The notes under the pieces are model-generated. The model did no database searches. It worked only from the letters and a program-made list of their open reading frames with translations, and had not been told where the DNA came from. Source: Pseudomonadota bacterium (lineage in GTDB: Bacteria > Pseudomonadota > Gammaproteobacteria > Xanthomonadales > Xanthomonadaceae). Taken from it: DNA of 13,856 nt. The translations under genes were made by a program, and so were the position numbers. The stretch is from positions 1-13,856 of the forward strand of contig JAEWJB010000154.1 of the NCBI GenBank assembly GCA_023386795.1. Direction: 5' to 3'. This document shows, piece by piece, positions 7,209-13,757 of this stretch. Position 1 is the first letter of the stretch. Each line of letters starts with the position of its first letter.

Positions 7209-8569
7209 TAGGCGAACTCGGCGAACACCGGGTCCACGCTGCCCTGCCAGCGGCCATGGAACAGCGCCAGCTTGCGCTCGGCCGGGGTGAGGCCGCTATC
7301 CACGATCTCGCGCAGCACATCCAGAAAGCCGCTTTCGTCCTGGTCATCGGCATTGCGGCGAGCACGCCGCTGCAGGCCGGCGATCGCGATCTCCACCGCG
7401 CGGGCGGCCAGGTCGCGCACGGTGCCCGCACGGAACGGCAGCTTGAGCGCGTGCTTCGGCACGCCGTCGCGCAGCGCATGGCGCTCGGCCAGGCTGAAAT
7501 CCTTGACCAGGTCCCACGCGGCATCGAGCGCCGCGTCGTCGTACAGCAGGCCCACCCAGAACGCCGGCAGCGCGCACAGGCGTGCCCACGGGCCGGCATC
7601 GGCACCGCGCATCTCCAGGTATTTCTTCAGGCGAACTTCCGGGAACGCGGTGGTCATGTGATCGGACCAGTCGCGCAGCGTGGGCAGCGCGCCCGGCAGT
7701 ACCGGCAGGCGGCCCTGCATGAAATCCCGGAAGCTCTGGCCGCTGGCGTCGTGATAGATGCCATCGCGGTAGGAGAAGTACATCGGCACGTCGAGCAAGT
7801 AGTCGACGTAGCGCTCGTAGCCGAAACCGTCCTCGAACACGAAGTCGAGCATGCCGGTGCGGTCGGCATCGGTGTCGGTCCAGATGTGCGAGCGGTAGCT
7901 GAGGTAGCCGTTGGGCTGGCCCTCGGTAAACGGCGAATCGGCGAACAGTGCCGTGGCGATCGGCTGCAACGCCAGCGAAACGCGGAACTTCTTCACCATG
8001 TCCGCTTCGGTGGCGTAGTCCAGGTTGACCTGCACCGTGCAGGTGCGCGTCATCATGTCCAGGCCGAGCTGGCCGACCTTGGGCATGTAGGAACGCATGA
8101 TCTTGTAGCGGCCCTTCGGCATCCACGGCATGTCGGCGCGTGCCCACTTCGGCTGGAAGCCCATGCCGAGGAAGCCCAGCCGCAATTCGCCGGCCACTTC
8201 GGCCACCTCGCCCAGGTGCGTGCCGGTCTCCACGCAGGTCTGGTGGATGGTCTCCAGCGCCGCGCCGGAGAGCTCCAGCTGGCCGGCCGGCTCCAGCGTC
8301 ACCGAGGCGCCGTCGCGCAGCAGCGCGATGGTGTGCCCGTTCTCCTGCACCGGCTCCCAGCCAAAGCGGGTCAGGCCGGTGAGCAGCGCCTCGATGCCCT
8401 GGGGACCTTCGAACGTCGGCGGACGCAGATCGTCCAGGCGGAAGCCGAACTTCTCGTGCTCGGTACCGATGCGCCACTGCGCGGCTGGCTTCTCGCCGGA
8501 GGCGAGCACCTCGACGAGTTCGCGGCGGTCGGTGATCGGCGTGTCGGCGACGTGGCTGGGGCTCGACAA
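7205..8569 (-). CDS. gshA: Glutamate-cysteine ligase, plant/proteobacterial GCS2 type
   Basis: This enzyme makes gamma-glutamylcysteine from glutamate and cysteine with ATP, the first and committed step of glutathione synthesis in the cytoplasm. At about 454 residues it belongs to the GCS2 family, which resembles plant chloroplast GSH1 and not the E. coli GshA family. Recognisable segments are QWRIGTEHEKFGFRL (31-45) with the glutamate/Mg-binding acids, LEPAGQLELSG (92-102), the MGFQPKW and MPKGRYKIM segments, and TRTCTVQVNLDY (174-185). The start is uncertain because no ATG is suitable. TTG at 8567-8569 gives MSSPSHVADTP, which resembles relatives as I recall them, while TTG at 8585-8587 would add six residues; neither has a clear ribosome site. 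The gene ends with TAG overlapping the kinase stop. It is a lone gene, divergent from the metal transporter. I see no gshB (glutathione synthetase) in the window. Confidence 0.92.
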   Translation of the reverse strand: MSSPSHVADTPITDRRELVEVLASGEKPAAQWRIGTEHEKFGFRLDDLRPPTFEGPQGIEALLTGLTRFGWEPVQENGHTIALLRDGASVTLEPAGQLELSGAALETIHQTCVETGTHLGEVAEVAGELRLGFLGMGFQPKWARADMPWMPKGRYKIMRSYMPKVGQLGLDMMTRTCTVQVNLDYATEADMVKKFRVSLALQPIATALFADSPFTEGQPNGYLSYRSHIWTDTDADRTGMLDFVFEDGFGYERYVDYLLDVPMYFSYRDGIYHDASGQSFRDFMQGRLPVLPGALPTLRDWSDHMTTAFPEVRLKKYLEMRGADAGPWARLCALPAFWVGLLYDDAALDAAWDLVKDFSLAERHALRDGVPKHALKLPFRAGTVRDLAARAVEIAIAGLQRRARRNADDQDESGFLDVLREIVDSGLTPAERKLALFHGRWQGSVDPVFAEFAY

Positions 8570-8637
8570 GGGGCGGGCTCGCTGCAAGGTGGGGCGGAAG
8601 GAAGTGCGGCCGGGGGGTGGCCGTCACAAGGGCTCGC

Positions 8638-8643
8638 ACTATA
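8638..8643 (-). promoter_or_regulatory. Possible -10 element for gshA
   Basis: On the minus strand this reads TATAGT, one mismatch from the sigma-70 -10 consensus, about 70 bases before the gshA start. It is one of the few AT-rich hexamers in the 178-base gap shared with the divergent transporter. No good -35 lies 16-18 bases further upstream, so support is limited. Confidence 0.3.
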
Positions 8644-8702
8644 GCCTGAGCCCCGTTCGCGGGACGTTTCGGAACTGACGCTACACATTTCCGTCCACGC
8701 TG

Positions 8703-8714
8703 GCACGATCGTGC
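8703..8714. promoter_or_regulatory. Perfect 12-bp palindrome upstream of the VIT-like transporter, possible operator
   Basis: GCACGATCGTGC is a perfect palindrome centred 39 bases before the transporter ATG, in the gap between divergent gshA and the transporter. Its position suits a dimeric repressor or activator site. The regulator is unknown; the AraC-family protein two genes downstream is a possible candidate, though AraC proteins usually bind direct repeats. Confidence 0.3.
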
Positions 8715-8747
8715 TTTGCGCCCCTTGCATCCCCCCAGGGAGAGACC

Positions 8748-9461
8748 ATGCCACGCCCATCTCCATTGCCCAGCCGCCATGCGGAAGTCCATCGCGCCGA
8801 CCGCGTCGGCTGGTTGCGCGCCGCGGTGCTCGGGGCCAACGACGGCATCGTGTCGGTGGCCGGCGTGGTCGTGGGCGTGGCCGCCAGCGGCGTGCAGCCC
8901 CAGGCGGTGCTGGCGGCCGGCGTGGCGGCGACGGTGGCCGGCGCGATGTCGATGGCCGCCGGCGAGTACGTCTCGGTGCAATCGCAGGCCGATACCGAAG
9001 CGGCGGACCTGGCGGTGGAGCGGCGCGAACTGCACGAGGAGCCGGAGAGCGAGCTGGAAGAACTCGCGGCGATCTACCGCCAGCGTGGCCTGGAGACCGC
9101 GCTCGCGCGGGAGGTCGCCGTGCAGCTCACCGCGCACGATGCGCTTGCCGCCCACGCGCGTGACGAGTTGGGCATTACCGACAGCCTGCGCGCGCGCCCG
9201 CTGCAAGCGGCGATGGCCTCGGCGCTGGCGTTCTGCTGTGGCGCCGCCCTGCCGATGGCGGTGGCGAGCTTCGCCCCGGCGACGCAGGCGGCCTCGGCCA
9301 CCACGCTGGCGACGCTGCTCGGCCTGCTGTGCACGGGTGCGTGGGCGGCGTGGATGGGCGGTGCCTCGCCATGGCGCGGTGCGTTGCGCGTCACGTTCTG
9401 GGGGGCGGCGGCGATGGCGGCAGCGCGCCTGATCGGCGGCTTGTTCGACGTCATGGTATGA
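8748..9461 (+). CDS. VIT1/CCC1-family transition-metal transporter
   Basis: This 237-residue inner-membrane protein belongs to the vacuolar iron transporter (VIT1/CCC1) family, whose members move Fe2+ or Mn2+ out of the cytoplasm or into stores. The N-terminus has the family signature, a short His/Glu tail (HAEVHR) followed by GWLRAAVLGANDGIVS (21-36). Membrane segments are visible at about 30-48, 52-74, 152-176, 184-204 and 212-232. GEYVSVQSQ (72-80) ends the second helix. Between helices 2 and 3 a Glu-rich cytosolic stretch (about 85-150, with ERRELHEEPESELEEL) corresponds to the metal-binding helical domain of plant VIT1. Length is typical for bacterial members. The ATG at 8748 has AGGGAGAG just upstream. 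The AraC-family gene begins 10 bases after its stop, so the two are probably co-transcribed. Which metal it carries cannot be told from sequence. Confidence 0.88.
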   Translation: MPRPSPLPSRHAEVHRADRVGWLRAAVLGANDGIVSVAGVVVGVAASGVQPQAVLAAGVAATVAGAMSMAAGEYVSVQSQADTEAADLAVERRELHEEPESELEELAAIYRQRGLETALAREVAVQLTAHDALAAHARDELGITDSLRARPLQAAMASALAFCCGAALPMAVASFAPATQAASATTLATLLGLLCTGAWAAWMGGASPWRGALRVTFWGAAAMAAARLIGGLFDVMV

Positions 9462-9471
9462 AGCACCGGCC

Positions 9472-10320
9472 ATGACCGCCGCACCCGATCCCGCCCTGCC
9501 CCTGCTCGCCCGTCTCGCACGGCTGGCCGACTGCGACCGCAGCGACGGATTCGCCTGCATCAACGCGCGTCACGAACATGGCGTGCAGTCGGTGGACGTG
9601 CCGCGGCCGCAACTGGCGATCCTGCTGCAGGGCACCAAGCAGGTGCGCTGCGACGGACACGCGTTGCGCCTGCAACCCGGCGACGTGCTGCTGGTCACGC
9701 GCGCGTGCCGTATGGACGTGGTCAACGTACCGGACCCGCATAGCGGCCTGTACCAGACGGTGATCGTGCCGCTGTGCGAGGAAGTGTTGGCCGCCGCGCG
9801 CGGGCTGTGGCGTGAAGCGTTGCCCCCGGCCGGGGGCGCGATCGCGGCGATGCCGCTGGCGCCGCTCGGCGCGGAGCTGGTGCGCTGGCAGGATGCATTG
9901 ACGCAGGCACGCTATGCCGAAGCACGCCTGTCGCTCACCGCGCTGGTGATCGACCTGTGCCGGCAAGGCCATGGTGCGCTGCTGCTGCCACCGCAACCCA
10001 GCCTGGCCAGCGAGCTGCGCGCACTGGTGGCCGCGCAGCCTGCGCGCGACTGGCAATCGCGCGATTTCGAGGACGCATTCGGCCTCAGCGGCGCCACGTT
10101 GCGCCGGCGCCTCGCCGAGGAGCACACCGGCCTGCGCGAACTGGTCGCCGATGCGCGGCTCGCGCAGGCCATGGAACTGCTCTACACCACGCGCCTGCCG
10201 CTCAAGAGCGTGGCTGCGCGCGTGGGCTACCGCTCGGTCGGCAGCTTCAGCCGGCGCTTCCAGGCGCGCTACCAGCTCGATCCGTCGGTGATCGGCAACG
10301 CCACGCGCACGGCGGCCTGA
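9472..10320 (+). CDS. AraC-family transcriptional regulator
   Basis: This 282-residue regulator has an N-terminal cupin-like AraC ligand-binding domain and a C-terminal double helix-turn-helix. The N-terminal part resembles the AraC_N type: HGVQSVDVPRPQLAILLQGTK (about 36-56) and LQPGDVLLVT (67-76). The DNA-binding part (about 190-275) shows LSGATLRRRLAEEHTGL in the first helix-turn-helix and LPLKSVAARVGYRSVGSFSR in the second, ending with RRFQARYQLDPS. The last segment lacks the usual GxSPxxYR ending and reads YQLDPSVIG, a mild deviation. The ATG at 9472 follows the transporter stop by 10 bases. A methyl-parathion-hydrolase-like gene follows after 92 bases. It may control this cluster, since AraC regulators commonly act on neighbours, but no binding site is demonstrable. 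The effector is unknown. Confidence 0.88.
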   Translation: MTAAPDPALPLLARLARLADCDRSDGFACINARHEHGVQSVDVPRPQLAILLQGTKQVRCDGHALRLQPGDVLLVTRACRMDVVNVPDPHSGLYQTVIVPLCEEVLAAARGLWREALPPAGGAIAAMPLAPLGAELVRWQDALTQARYAEARLSLTALVIDLCRQGHGALLLPPQPSLASELRALVAAQPARDWQSRDFEDAFGLSGATLRRRLAEEHTGLRELVADARLAQAMELLYTTRLPLKSVAARVGYRSVGSFSRRFQARYQLDPSVIGNATRTAA

Positions 10321-10412
10321 GCGATGCACGACGCAGAGTGAGCGGATCGCGCGCTTGCGCGGTTGCAGGCTGTGCGGGTCGCGGCGCTGCCGCATTTCGA
10401 TCGGAGTTCCCC

Positions 10413-11381
10413 ATGCAGTTCCGTCTGTTCGCCCCGCTGCTCTTGCTGGCCCTGTCATGGGCGCCCGGCGTGCGCGCCGAAGCCCCGCCCCCGACCGACA
10501 CCCAGGTGCCCGGCGTGTACCGCCAGCAGATCGGCGACCTGCGCGTGACAGCGCTGTTCGATGGCACGGTGGCGCTGGCGCGGCAGGCGCTGGTCGGCAT
10601 CGAACCCGGCCGCGTCGCGCGCCTGCTCGACCACCGCTACGTGCCCGAAGACCCGAAGGGCCTGCAGACCGCGGTCAACGCCTACCTGGTGCAGCACGGC
10701 CGCCACCTCACGCTGGTCGATACCGGTACCCAGCAGTGCTTCGGCCCGGGCCTGGGCCAGGTGCTGGCGAACCTGCGCGCGGCCGGCTACCGGCCCGAGC
10801 AGGTGGATGACATCGTGCTGACCCATGCGCACCCGGACCACCTGTGCGGCCTGCTCGACGAGCAGGGCCACGCGGCCTACCCGAAGGCGGCGGTGTGGCT
10901 TTCGCGTGCCGATGCCGACTACTGGCTGGACCCGGCCAGCGAAGCCACCGCGCCGGCGTTCCTGCGCTTCGCCTTCCCGCAGGCACGCAAGGCCGTGGCC
11001 CCGTACGCGGCGCGCCTGCATCGTTTCGCGCCGGGGGACGCGCTGCCCGATGGCGTGGTCGCGCTGGACACGCACGGGCATACGCCGGGCCACGTGTCAT
11101 GGCTGTTCGATGGCGGTGCCGGCGGCAAGCTGCTGGTGTGGGGCGACCTGGTGCACTTCCACGCCGTGCAGTTCACCCAGCCGGAAGCCAGCTACGAAGC
11201 CGACAGCGACCGCGCCGCGGCGATCCAGTCGCGCCGCCGCATGCTGGCCGAGGCCGCCGACCAGGGCTGGTGGGTCGCAGGCGCGCACCTGCCGTTCCCG
11301 GGGCTGGGCCATGTCCGCCGCGAGGGCGAGGCGTTCGCCTGGGTGCCGGGCGAATTCGCGCCGCTGCCCGCGGCGCACTGA
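10413..11381 (+). CDS. Secreted MBL-fold hydrolase, methyl parathion hydrolase/OPHC2-like
   Basis: This 322-residue metallo-beta-lactamase-fold hydrolase has a Sec-type signal peptide (about 1-22, cleavage near VRA-EA), so it should act in the periplasm or outside. The metal site is complete: His138, His140, Asp142 and His143 in LTHAHPDH, His227 in GHTPGHVSW, Asp245 in WGDLVHFHAVQF, and His292 in AGAHLPFPGLGHV. These last two segments and the PGVYRQQIGDLRVTALFDG start are typical of the methyl parathion hydrolase/OPHC2 group of the superfamily, which binds two metal ions. The natural substrate of most such proteins is unknown; lactone or phosphotriester hydrolysis is possible but unproven here. 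The ATG at 10413 has CGGAG about six bases upstream, and the frame is open further upstream without signal-peptide character. It follows the AraC-family gene and converges on engB with only four bases between stops. Confidence 0.9.
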   Translation: MQFRLFAPLLLLALSWAPGVRAEAPPPTDTQVPGVYRQQIGDLRVTALFDGTVALARQALVGIEPGRVARLLDHRYVPEDPKGLQTAVNAYLVQHGRHLTLVDTGTQQCFGPGLGQVLANLRAAGYRPEQVDDIVLTHAHPDHLCGLLDEQGHAAYPKAAVWLSRADADYWLDPASEATAPAFLRFAFPQARKAVAPYAARLHRFAPGDALPDGVVALDTHGHTPGHVSWLFDGGAGGKLLVWGDLVHFHAVQFTQPEASYEADSDRAAAIQSRRRMLAEAADQGWWVAGAHLPFPGLGHVRREGEAFAWVPGEFAPLPAAH

Positions 11382-11385
11382 CGGC

Positions 11386-12009
11386 TCAGCCGGCCTGCGG
11401 CGCCTCGGCGCCCAGGCCGAGCCAGCCACCGACGATGCCGCGCAGCTCGTCCACGCCCTGGCGCGATTCGCTCGAATAGACCTGCACCGTCACGCTGTCG
11501 GCCCACAGGGCCGACAGTTCCTTGCGCACCTTCTGCAACGACTGCATCTGCTGGCCGCGGCCGAGCTTGTCGCCCTTGGTGAGCAGCGCATGGGCCGGCA
11601 GGCCACGCTCGACCGCGTAGCCGAGCATCTGCTTGTCGTAGTCCTTCAGCGGATGGCGGATGTCCATCACCACCACCAGGCCCTTGAGCGCCTCGCGGGT
11701 GCGGAAGTACTTGTCGATGAAGGCCTGCCAGTGCGCCTGCAGGTCCTGCGGCACCTTGGCGTAGCCATAGCCCGGCAGGTCGACCAGATAGCGCTCCGGC
11801 TGCACCTGGAAATAGACCAGCTGCTGGGTGCGGCCGGGCGTCTTGGATACGCGCGCCAGCGAGTTCTGCCGCGTCAACGCGTTGAGCGCGCTGGATTTGC
11901 CGGCGTTGGAGCGGCCGGCGAAGGCCACCTCGTAACCGCCATCCTCGGGGAGCTGGCGGGCGTTGTGGGCCGAGAGCAGGTACTGGGCACGTTCGATGAG
12001 TTGCGACAT
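11386..12009 (-). CDS. engB: Ribosome biogenesis GTP-binding protein EngB/YihA
   Basis: This 207-residue GTPase of the TrmE-Era-EngA-EngB class is required for late assembly of the 50S ribosomal subunit in the cytoplasm. All GTPase motifs are present: P-loop GRSNAGKSS (32-40), switch Thr57 in KTPGRTQ, DLPG (77-80), TKGD (144-147) and SSE (179-181). Length is typical. The ATG at 12007-12009 starts MSQLIERAQYLLSAHNARQLP, which fits the family N-terminus; the ribosome site is weak. The engB - cytochrome c4 - dsbA neighbourhood is common in gammaproteobacteria, which supports the identity. It is divergent from the cytochrome gene (135-base gap) and convergent with the MBL hydrolase. A C-terminal short Gly/Ala tail (GLGAEAPQAG) is unremarkable. 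Confidence 0.96.
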   Translation of the reverse strand: MSQLIERAQYLLSAHNARQLPEDGGYEVAFAGRSNAGKSSALNALTRQNSLARVSKTPGRTQQLVYFQVQPERYLVDLPGYGYAKVPQDLQAHWQAFIDKYFRTREALKGLVVVMDIRHPLKDYDKQMLGYAVERGLPAHALLTKGDKLGRGQQMQSLQKVRKELSALWADSVTVQVYSSESRQGVDELRGIVGGWLGLGAEAPQAG

Positions 12010-12024
12010 GCGCGTAGGATCGCA

Positions 12025-12039
12025 TGTCCGGGCCGGACA
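12025..12039. promoter_or_regulatory. Perfect inverted repeat between engB and cytochrome c4, possible operator
   Basis: TGTCCGG (12025-12031) and CCGGACA (12033-12039) form a perfect 7-bp inverted repeat around one base. It sits between the engB start and the -35 box of the cytochrome c4 promoter, a suitable place for a dimeric regulator acting on either gene. It does not match the FNR/ANR box, which would be the obvious guess for a respiratory gene. Confidence 0.3.
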
Positions 12040-12049
12040 CGCCGCTTCG

Positions 12050-12079
12050 TTGACCGGCGCGCGAGGGCAACGTGATAAT
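12050..12079 (+). promoter_or_regulatory. Sigma-70 promoter for the cytochrome c4 gene
   Basis: TTGACC (12050-12055) and GATAAT (12074-12079), each one mismatch from consensus, are separated by 18 bases. A TG lies one base into the spacer's end region (CGTGATAAT). Transcription should start near 12086, leaving a leader of about 60 bases before the ATG at 12145. This is the best-looking promoter in the window. Confidence 0.65.
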
Positions 12080-12144
12080 CGGGGAAACCTGCGGCCCCCA
12101 CGCCCCCCAACGCAGACGTCCAGGTCCTTACGGAGCTTTAGCTG

Positions 12145-12942
12145 ATGCGCCACGCTCGCGTGCTTGCCTTTGCCGCTCTTGCCTTACCCGTCATCGCCGC
12201 AGTTGCCTACGCCCAGACCGCCGTCGTGCCCGTGCCGGACAACGCACCGGTCAAGATCGCGCCGCTGGTGGTCGACCTGTCCAAGACCCACTGGGGCGAC
12301 GCCAAGGCCGGCCAGGCCAAGGCCGCCGCCTGCGCGGCGTGCCACGGGCCGGACGGCAACCCCTCGGTGGACATGTATCCGCGCATCGCCGGGCAGAGCG
12401 AGCGCTATGTCGCCGAGCAGATCGCACTGATCCGCAACGGCGAGCGCACCAGCGGGGCGGTCGCGGCGATGCTGCCCTTCGTGCAGGACCTCACCGCGCA
12501 GGACATGCGCGACCTGGGGGCCTACTTCGCCACGCAGAAGGCCGGCGCCGGCCTGGCCGACGACAGCGTGGTCACCGAGGGTCCGTACAAGGACATGAAG
12601 TTCTACGAGATCGGGCAGAAGCTGTACCGCGGCGGCGACGCCTCGCGCGGCATCCCGGCCTGCATGGCCTGCCACGGTCCCACCGGCGCGGGCAACCCGG
12701 GCCCGGCATTCCCGCACGTGGGCGGCCAGCATGCCGATTACCTTGCCCGCCGCCTGCAGGAATACCAGTCGGGCACCGCGCAGCGCACCGCCACCAAGCT
12801 GTCCAATATCATGACCACAGTCGCCCAGCCGTTGACCGCGCAGGAGATCCAGGCGCTGGCGAGCTACATGCAGGGCCTGCATGATGCCGCCGACGACGAG
12901 GCCGCTGCGGCAATGGCGCAGGCGGGCCCGCCCAGATCCTGA
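12145..12942 (+). CDS. Di-haem cytochrome c4
   Basis: This 265-residue periplasmic cytochrome has a signal peptide (1-23, cleavage near AYA-QT) and two class I c-type haem domains in tandem. The first has Cys63-Ala-Ala-Cys66-His67 with Met109 as probable axial ligand (AMLPF). The second has Cys173-Met-Ala-Cys176-His177 with Met223 (NIMTTV). GNPSVDMYPRIAGQ and GNPGPAFPHVGGQ flank the haem sites in the way typical of cytochrome c4. It usually carries electrons from the bc1 complex to terminal oxidases such as the cbb3 type. An extra segment of about 25 residues between the signal and the first haem motif (VVPVPDNAPVKIAPLVVDL) and an acidic/Ala-rich C-terminal tail are lineage-like additions. 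The ATG at 12145 has CGGAG about nine bases upstream. A strong terminator follows the gene. Maturation needs the Ccm system and may be aided by the neighbouring DsbA-type oxidase. Confidence 0.93.
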   Translation: MRHARVLAFAALALPVIAAVAYAQTAVVPVPDNAPVKIAPLVVDLSKTHWGDAKAGQAKAAACAACHGPDGNPSVDMYPRIAGQSERYVAEQIALIRNGERTSGAVAAMLPFVQDLTAQDMRDLGAYFATQKAGAGLADDSVVTEGPYKDMKFYEIGQKLYRGGDASRGIPACMACHGPTGAGNPGPAFPHVGGQHADYLARRLQEYQSGTAQRTATKLSNIMTTVAQPLTAQEIQALASYMQGLHDAADDEAAAAMAQAGPPRS

Positions 12943-12987
12943 ACCTATGGCCGCGCGCGCGGTCGAAGTCGGGCGTCGTTCCCCACC

Positions 12988-13016
12988 ACGCCGGTCCTCA
13001 GACCGGCGTTTGTTTT
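12988..13016 (+). terminator. Strong intrinsic terminator between cytochrome c4 and dsbA
   Basis: ACGCCGGTC (12988-12996) pairs perfectly with GACCGGCGT (13001-13009) around the tetraloop CTCA, followed by TTGTTTT (13010-13016). This is a textbook Rho-independent terminator for the cytochrome c4 transcript. It ends only 15 bases before the dsbA start codon, so dsbA either relies on read-through or on a promoter overlapping this region. Confidence 0.85.
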
Positions 13017-13031
13017 GCCAATGGAGCTGAT

Positions 13032-13667
13032 ATGAGCCTGATGTCCCGCGTTCTGCTTGCCGCCCTGGCCCTGGCGCCGCTCGCCGCCCCCGCCGCCGAG
13101 CTCACTCCGGGCGTGGACTACACCGAGATCGAAGGCGGCCAGCCGTGGGCGCCGCTGGCGGGCAAGGTCGAGGTGGTGGAGGTGTTCGGCTACACCTGCC
13201 CGCACTGCGCGCACTTCGAGCCGACCCTGGAGAAGTGGGCGGCGCGGTTGCCGAAGAACGTGCGCTTCACCGTGGTGCCGGCGACCTTCGGCGGCAACTG
13301 GGACGCCTACGCCCGCGCCTATTTCGCCGCCGAGCAGCTGGGCGTGGCGCAGCGCACCCACCTGGCGATGTTCCAGGCCCTGCACGAGAAGCAGACCCTG
13401 CCGATGCAGAACGTCAGCCCGCAGGAACTGGCGATGTTCTATGCCAGCTACGGCGTGGAACCGGCGCGTTTCATCGAGGCGCTGAAGAGCGATGCGGTCA
13501 ATGCGAAAATGCAGGCCGCTCGCGCCTTCATCCAGCGCGAGCAGGTGCCCGGTACGCCGTCGCTGATCATCAACGGCGTGTACCTGGTGCGCGGCCGCGA
13601 TTTCGAGCAGCTGCTTCGCAATGCCGATGCGCTGATCGCCCGCGCGCAGGCCCGCGCCGCGCCCTGA
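13032..13667 (+). CDS. dsbA: Thiol:disulfide interchange protein DsbA
   Basis: This 211-residue periplasmic oxidase introduces disulfide bonds into exported proteins and is normally re-oxidised by DsbB. It has a signal peptide (about 1-22, cleavage near APA-AE), a thioredoxin fold with the catalytic CPHC motif at 56-59 (VFGYTCPHCAHFEP), a helical insertion (about 88-165) and the cis-proline loop Thr175-Pro176 (VPGTPSLIINGVY). CPHC is the classic strongly oxidising DsbA active site. Length is normal. The ATG at 13032 has GGAG six bases upstream; an ATG nine bases later would give a nearly identical protein. It follows the cytochrome c4 gene across an 89-base gap that contains the intrinsic terminator. 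The order engB, cytochrome c4, dsbA is conserved in many gammaproteobacteria. No dsbB is in the window. Confidence 0.94.
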   Translation: MSLMSRVLLAALALAPLAAPAAELTPGVDYTEIEGGQPWAPLAGKVEVVEVFGYTCPHCAHFEPTLEKWAARLPKNVRFTVVPATFGGNWDAYARAYFAAEQLGVAQRTHLAMFQALHEKQTLPMQNVSPQELAMFYASYGVEPARFIEALKSDAVNAKMQAARAFIQREQVPGTPSLIINGVYLVRGRDFEQLLRNADALIARAQARAAP

Positions 13668-13757
13668 GCCGGCGCTTCAGCCCGCCTTGACCGGGTACCG
13701 TGCGATCATGCGGCGCGGCGCCCGCCCCTCCCGTTTTCCCGTTGGAGATCCACCCCG

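Noticed and set aside
7256..8644. A 462-codon plus-strand open frame opposite gshA
   Set aside because: It has the composition of an antisense shadow and no recognisable domain, while gshA on the minus strand is complete and conserved.
10348..10362. GC-rich inverted repeat (CGCGC-TT-GCGCG) between the AraC gene and the MBL hydrolase
   Set aside because: It has a two-base loop and a pure GC/CG alternation, which is frequent by chance in this DNA, and no T-tract. It is too weak to call an operator or terminator.
13687..13709. TTGACC followed by GATCAT as a promoter for the last lipoprotein gene
   Set aside because: The spacing is only 11 bases and no -10 lies at 16-18, so I do not call it.
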